This document shows, one piece after another, positions 5,599-8,866 of a stretch of 8,866 nt of DNA. Position numbers and translations under genes: made by a program. The first letter of the stretch is position 1; every line of letters begins with the position of its first letter. The stretch comes from Treponema sp. (GTDB taxonomy: Bacteria > Spirochaetota > Spirochaetia > Treponematales > Treponemataceae): the NCBI GenBank assembly GCA_024691105.1, contig JAILNY010000059.1, positions 1 through 8,866 of the forward strand, given 5' to 3'. Under the pieces are notes generated by a model that had not been told where the DNA came from, did no database searches, and saw only the letters and a list, made by a program, of their open reading frames with translations.

Positions 5599-7325
5599 TA
5601 TGAAATCCTCCACTTAGCAGCCTGTGTACTGGCAGCCCAGAGCTTCTGGTACTCTTCACATGTTTTGTTCAACTCACTGTGAGTACCTTCCGCAATCACA
5701 TTTCCTGCTTTGAGAACGCAGATCTTATCCGCATTTTTGATTGAAGAAAGTCTGTGGGCAATTACGATAACTGTTTTGTCTTTTACAATTTCTGCAATTG
5801 CAGCGTTCATCTTTTCTTCGTTTTCCGGATCCATAAAGGCGGTCGCTTCATCCAATACGATGACTGGTGCATTTTTCAAAATTGCACGTGCAAGAGAAAT
5901 GCGCTGGCGTTCACCGCCTGAGAGCTGCTTACCGCTGTCTCCTGCCATTGTGTCGATTCCCTTAGGGAAGCGATCGAGGAACTCGTCGCACTGAGCGCGG
6001 TGCGCGGCGTCCAGAACTTCTTCGCGGGTAGCGTCCGGTCGGCCTATCAGAATGTTTTCATAAAGTGATGTATTGAAGAGGAACTGCTCCTGGGCAACAT
6101 AAGAAATCTGATTGTTCAGGGCTTCAATAGACATATCTGTGATGTCCTGACCGCCGATACTGATTGAACCAGAGTCCAGGTCGTAGAAGTGGACGAGAAG
6201 CTTTGCGAGGGTAGACTTACCGCTGCCGGATTCGCCGATCAAAGCCGTAGTCGTACCCTGTTTCAAAGTTATGTTGATTCCGTGCAGGACTTCGTTTTCT
6301 TTGTACGAGAACTTTACATTCTTAAACTCAACATCATAATTCTTGCCTTCAAAGTTTTTATTTCCCGCCTTAATCGGCTCGCCATTCATCATTTTTTCCA
6401 GCTCGGCAATTTTGTAATTCAACTGAGGAATTTTTCCGCCAAAACTGAGGGCACGTAGAATTGCTGGCCCTACTGCAAAAGACATACACAAAACCAAAAC
6501 GAGCTGACTCAAATCAAGATTTCCGCTCAAAACCATGAGCCCGCCAAAAGGCAGTGTAAAGAGGGCAAGACAAGGAAGTGTAGAGTTATAAACTGCCATC
6601 CATGGCCAGCAGACCTTGTACCAGGCGAGAGTAAAATCACGGTAACCGCGAACTGCATCACCAAAACGTTTAAAGGAATCTCCGTCTTTATTAAATACCT
6701 TGATGGCTTCCATACCGTTTACATATTCGATGATTGTGTTGTTCATCTTTTTTGCTGATTCGTAATAAGCTCCCATAAGAGCTGTACCGGCTTTCATCAT
6801 CATGGCCATTCCAAAAGCTCCAAAAGGAAGAACAGCGAGAGTCAGAAGTGTAAGGCGCCAGTCAACAAAGAACATTGCAAGGATTACAATACATGGTACT
6901 GTAAGATTTGCAATGCCCTCAGGAATCGCGTGGGCAAGGAGAAGTTCAATCTGATCAATATCGTCAGTAAAGACGCGCTTAATCTGTCCGGTTCCAAGCT
7001 CTTTGATATTTCCAAGAGGCTGGCGTTCAAGTTTGTCTTTAAGCGCGATGCGGATATTTTTCAGCGTGTTATAAGCACTGATATGCGAGAAGGCAAGACC
7101 ACGGCTATACAAAACAGCATAGAGTGTAAGACAGACAAAAATTGCCGCAACACGAATTGCTACAAACTGAAAGTCCGGCAGTACTCCTTGAGTCAATGGA
7201 ACAATCAGCTGGTACAAAAAGAAATAAGGAACAACGTTTGCAATAATTCCAAGCGTTGTAAGAATAGATGCAATAACCGTATACTTTTTATACTTTCCAA
7301 TATACGGCGCTACAGATTTTATCAT
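5598..7325 (-). CDS. ABC transporter with exporter fold, first half of a heterodimer (IrtA/YbtP-like)
   Basis: A 575-residue half-transporter. The membrane domain spans about residues 15-300, with helices near 16-45, 57-78, 136-153, 156-178, 242-265 and 272-293. The ATPase domain covers ~332-565: Walker A GESGSGKST (364-372), Q-loop Gln412 in AQEQFLF, signature LSGGE (468-472), Walker B VIVLDEA (488-494) with catalytic Glu493, and switch His524. Motifs in both this protein and its partner look intact, so neither ATP site is obviously degenerate, unlike many heterodimeric exporters. The D-loop reads AFMDP where the family usually has SALD. The ATG at 7325 has GGAGG at 7330-7334 only 4 nt away on the - strand. 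It is the first gene after the 161-bp leader and is translationally linked to the second half. The AraC regulator just upstream suggests ligand-controlled expression and a siderophore or haem role. This is inference from gene neighbourhood. Confidence 0.88.
   Translation of the reverse strand: MIKSVAPYIGKYKKYTVIASILTTLGIIANVVPYFFLYQLIVPLTQGVLPDFQFVAIRVAAIFVCLTLYAVLYSRGLAFSHISAYNTLKNIRIALKDKLERQPLGNIKELGTGQIKRVFTDDIDQIELLLAHAIPEGIANLTVPCIVILAMFFVDWRLTLLTLAVLPFGAFGMAMMMKAGTALMGAYYESAKKMNNTIIEYVNGMEAIKVFNKDGDSFKRFGDAVRGYRDFTLAWYKVCWPWMAVYNSTLPCLALFTLPFGGLMVLSGNLDLSQLVLVLCMSFAVGPAILRALSFGGKIPQLNYKIAELEKMMNGEPIKAGNKNFEGKNYDVEFKNVKFSYKENEVLHGINITLKQGTTTALIGESGSGKSTLAKLLVHFYDLDSGSISIGGQDITDMSIEALNNQISYVAQEQFLFNTSLYENILIGRPDATREEVLDAAHRAQCDEFLDRFPKGIDTMAGDSGKQLSGGERQRISLARAILKNAPVIVLDEATAFMDPENEEKMNAAIAEIVKDKTVIVIAHRLSSIKNADKICVLKAGNVIAEGTHSELNKTCEEYQKLWAASTQAAKWRIS
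5607..5611 (-). promoter_or_regulatory. Ribosome binding site setting the start of the second ABC gene
   Basis: On the - strand GGAGG is followed by 8 nt and ATG (5598-5596). It lies inside the last codons of the upstream ABC gene, and the TAA of that gene shares its last A with the ATG (TAATG). This argues for re-initiation and balanced synthesis of the two halves, and against the GTG at 5613. Confidence 0.8.
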
Positions 7326-7486
7326 AGAGCCTCCTGAATTAACTAGCTTCCTTTATTTTTCCAGATTCGGTCAATAATTAAATTTATCAAAACTCTCTGC
7401 AATTATTAGCTTTGACTAACTTTGTGTAATTATAAATAATATAAATTGATTTTTTCTACTAAAAAACAAGATAAAAATAACAGATT
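7326..7486 (-). promoter_or_regulatory. AT-rich leader/promoter region of the ABC operon, probable AraC target
   Basis: A 161-bp gap between the AraC gene and the ABC operon, the longest non-coding stretch in the window. On the - strand it holds TATAAT (7434-7429) as a candidate -10 box with no good TTGACA at the right spacing, as expected for an activator-dependent promoter. Two related boxes follow: AGCTAATAATT (7411-7401) and AGCTAGTTAATT (7348-7337), about 64 bp or six helical turns apart. GGAGG at 7330-7334 serves the first ABC gene. No clear terminator hairpin follows the AraC stop, so read-through from the AraC gene is possible. I saw no convincing Fur box. Assignments are from visual inspection only. 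Confidence 0.4.
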
Positions 7487-8518
7487 TCAGTATTTTTTCG
7501 TTGAAAATTTTTTAGGTGTGATGCCAAATTTTTTCTGGAACTCTTTTGCAAAGTGACTCATATTATTGTACCCGCATTTTTCGGCTACTTCAGAAATGTT
7601 CATTCCGCTTTGTAGAATCAGCGAAGCCGCCTTTTCAAGTCTCTGCTCTTTTACATATTGATGAAGTGACAATCCATAAACAGAATGAAAGAGTCTTGTT
7701 AATTTACTTTCACTCATTCCCAGCTCGCGTGCCAGATTAAAAGATTTATAATCGTCGGCGGGATTAAATTTTATTCGCTGCCAGAGCATTTTTATTTTTA
7801 CAGCATCTGATTCACTAAATATATTGTTATCGAAACTTTCATTCTTTTCAGAAATTCTTCTTGGACAAACATTTGCACTTTCATAGAATATTGAATTAAG
7901 AACAATCGCTGTTAATTCAATTATTTTTGCTTCAATAAAAAGACCTTTGAACTGATGATATTTTTTTGCATCATCAATTTCAGAAAGTACTCGATACATA
8001 TCAGAATTTATAAATGTTTTTGTTACATGAGTAAGAAAAATATTTTTACAAAGTTCAATCTGCTGTTTATGAAAATATTTTGAAAGAAGCTCTTCAAAAT
8101 ATTTTGTTTTCATTTGCAGGCTCTTAAATTTAAAATTCACTGATTCATCATAAATCATCGATGTCTTATAATTATTGTTTCTAAAAACGCAAACTTCTCC
8201 TGGAATCATTTTTACAAGCTCAATTTTTTCGTTCTCCGATTTATTTCCACAATCAATTTTCCATTCAATATTTCGATTCATATTAAAGATAATTTGAATT
8301 TCATCTTTTCCAAAATTATCAGGGCGACTTGCATATGTTTTATTAACAAAACTTAAATCCCAATCGTAATAAATAATCTGAGGCTGTGTATTTTGAATGA
8401 GAGTCTCGCGATGTAAAAGTTTAAGTTCACCAATTTCTCTTGGAAGATATAAACTTCCATCAAAAGACTTTACTTGCGAAATTTTATAAACATTTGGAAC
8501 CGTAATATTTTTATTCAT
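7487..8518 (-). CDS. AraC-family transcriptional regulator, PchR/YbtA-like
   Basis: A 343-residue protein. Residues ~250-343 form the AraC DNA-binding domain: first helix-turn-helix around LARELGMSESKLTRLFHSVY (262-281), then QYVKEQRLEKAASLIL (287-302), second helix-turn-helix ISEVAEKCGYNNMSHFAKEF (308-327) and the closing KKFGITPKKF. MSESKLTRLFHSVYG is the form seen in the PchR/YbtA siderophore regulators (family knowledge: 'SESKLKR.F...G'). The N-terminal ~245 residues would bind the ligand; the early segment around IIYYDWDLSF (48-57) and the strand DEIQIIFNMN (72-81) fit the PchR-type sensor and do not look like an arabinose-binding cupin. It lies just upstream of the ABC pair it probably activates. 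It is distinctly AT-rich (16 G/C in the 60 bases from 8281). Its ATG follows the pyrD stop by 2 nt with no evident Shine-Dalgarno site, so it may be translated by coupling from the pyrD message. The ligand (siderophore, haem or other) is not readable. Confidence 0.86.
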   Translation of the reverse strand: MNKNITVPNVYKISQVKSFDGSLYLPREIGELKLLHRETLIQNTQPQIIYYDWDLSFVNKTYASRPDNFGKDEIQIIFNMNRNIEWKIDCGNKSENEKIELVKMIPGEVCVFRNNNYKTSMIYDESVNFKFKSLQMKTKYFEELLSKYFHKQQIELCKNIFLTHVTKTFINSDMYRVLSEIDDAKKYHQFKGLFIEAKIIELTAIVLNSIFYESANVCPRRISEKNESFDNNIFSESDAVKIKMLWQRIKFNPADDYKSFNLARELGMSESKLTRLFHSVYGLSLHQYVKEQRLEKAASLILQSGMNISEVAEKCGYNNMSHFAKEFQKKFGITPKKFSTKKY

Positions 8519-8520
8519 GT

Positions 8521-8866
8521 TTATTTTTTCATCATTGCATGTAAATCCGCAAAACGGCCCTTTTCATCTGTGTGCGCACTATTGTGACGTGCTACCTGAG
8601 CAATTCCACGCATCTCTAAAAGGTTGTGATATCCGTGACTCTTCATAAAATTACGTAAGCCATTCTGGATATCAAGCGCAACATTTGGATTTGTAAACTT
8701 TGCCTGCCCTATTTCTACCGCACTCGCACCCGCCATAATAAACTCAACAGCATCCTGCCATGTACAGATTCCACCAATGCCAACAACCGGCACTCTCTGC
8801 TCCGGTGGCAATTTATTAATTTCCTGAACTACATCATAAACAATACGAAGCGCCAGAGGCTTAAGA
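8521..8866 (-). CDS. pyrD: Dihydroorotate dehydrogenase, C-terminal part (5' end outside window)
   Basis: A reading frame open to the window edge, ending at TAA 8523-8521, about 114 codons visible. It contains LKPLALRIVYDVV, then RVPVVGIGGI (the Gly-Gly FMN phosphate-binding strand-loop), TWQDAVEFIMAGASAVEIG and TKF-type 'QAKFTNPNVALDI'. This series is the C-terminal half of the class 1 dihydroorotate dehydrogenase barrel and most resembles the 1B type (PyrD working with PyrK). The enzyme is cytoplasmic and oxidises dihydroorotate to orotate in pyrimidine synthesis. The barrel ends near LEMRGIAQ; a polar tail of about 25 residues (ARHNSAHTDEKGRF onward) follows and seems longer than usual. 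The frame continues past an in-frame TTG at 8811 up to the edge, so the gene is cut by the window and is not a short protein. It has no evident functional link to the transport genes. Confidence 0.85.
   Translation of the reverse strand, partial: LKPLALRIVYDVVQEINKLPPEQRVPVVGIGGICTWQDAVEFIMAGASAVEIGQAKFTNPNVALDIQNGLRNFMKSHGYHNLLEMRGIAQVARHNSAHTDEKGRFADLHAMMKK

Noticed and set aside
5599..5613. GTG at 5613 as start of the second ABC gene
   Set aside because: GGAGG at 5607-5611 is ideally placed for the ATG at 5598, and TAATG coupling with the upstream gene supports that start.
6930..7337. A 135-codon open frame on the + strand, antisense to the first ABC gene
   Set aside because: It is opposite the membrane domain of a clear transporter gene, with low-complexity Lys/Asn-rich content and no start signals.
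7355..7400. Possible Fur-type box in TTGATAAATTTAATTATTGA of the ABC leader
   Set aside because: The halves form a mirror-like pattern and do not form an inverted repeat; AT-rich sequence explains the resemblance.
8521..8811. A complete 96-residue protein starting at TTG 8811
   Set aside because: The frame is open to the window edge and the residues before 8811 (LKPLALRIVYDVV) continue the PyrD match, so this is a truncated larger gene.
1..8866. Transposase, integrase, inverted terminal repeats, CRISPR array, tRNA or rRNA
   Set aside because: None was visible in either strand; all longer coding stretches are explained by the genes listed and the gaps are too short.

Overview
The window looks like chromosomal DNA of a Treponema-like spirochaete: AT-rich and diderm (it encodes TonB and ExbD), with an ECF transporter whose S component resembles the small 'Trep_Strep' membrane family. 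The genus is inferred from general protein character; no rRNA or other marker gene is present to prove it. Everything except the edge gene pyrD fits one theme: uptake of a scarce nutrient, most plausibly an iron compound (haem or a siderophore), across two membranes.

Left block, + strand (1-3835): the 3' end of an exbD gene, then an ECF-type importer in the order S component, T component, double-ATPase A component, and last an unusual tonB. The last three genes are packed tightly (4-nt ATGA overlap, then a 2-nt gap), so the block reads as one operon whose promoter and probable exbB lie upstream of the window. ExbB/ExbD/TonB would power an outer-membrane receptor (not in the window), and the ECF transporter would carry the same cargo through the inner membrane. 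The tonB gene is the most striking feature: its first ~105 codons encode a cysteine-rich YgbA_NO ('nitrous oxide-stimulated promoter') domain, followed by one membrane helix, a charged periplasmic linker and a normal TonB C-terminal domain.

Right block, - strand (8866-3850): the C-terminal part of dihydroorotate dehydrogenase (pyrD) at the edge, then 2 nt later an AraC-family regulator resembling PchR/YbtA siderophore regulators, a 161-bp AT-rich leader/promoter region, and two overlapping genes for a heterodimeric ABC transporter with exporter fold. ABC pairs of this kind next to AraC regulators include the siderophore importers YbtPQ and IrtAB, so import is a realistic alternative to export. 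The two blocks converge at 3835/3850, and the likely terminator of the ABC operon lies inside the 3' end of tonB.

Working model (inference): the AraC protein senses the ligand and switches on the ABC pair, while the convergent operon supplies energised outer-membrane uptake plus an ECF inner-membrane importer. The YgbA_NO domain on the cytoplasmic side of TonB could couple uptake to nitrosative stress or metal status. No mobile elements, CRISPR arrays, tRNA or rRNA genes were seen. The only gene-free stretches are short: 48 nt at 124-171, 36 nt at 733-768, 14 nt at 3836-3849 and 161 nt at 7326-7486.
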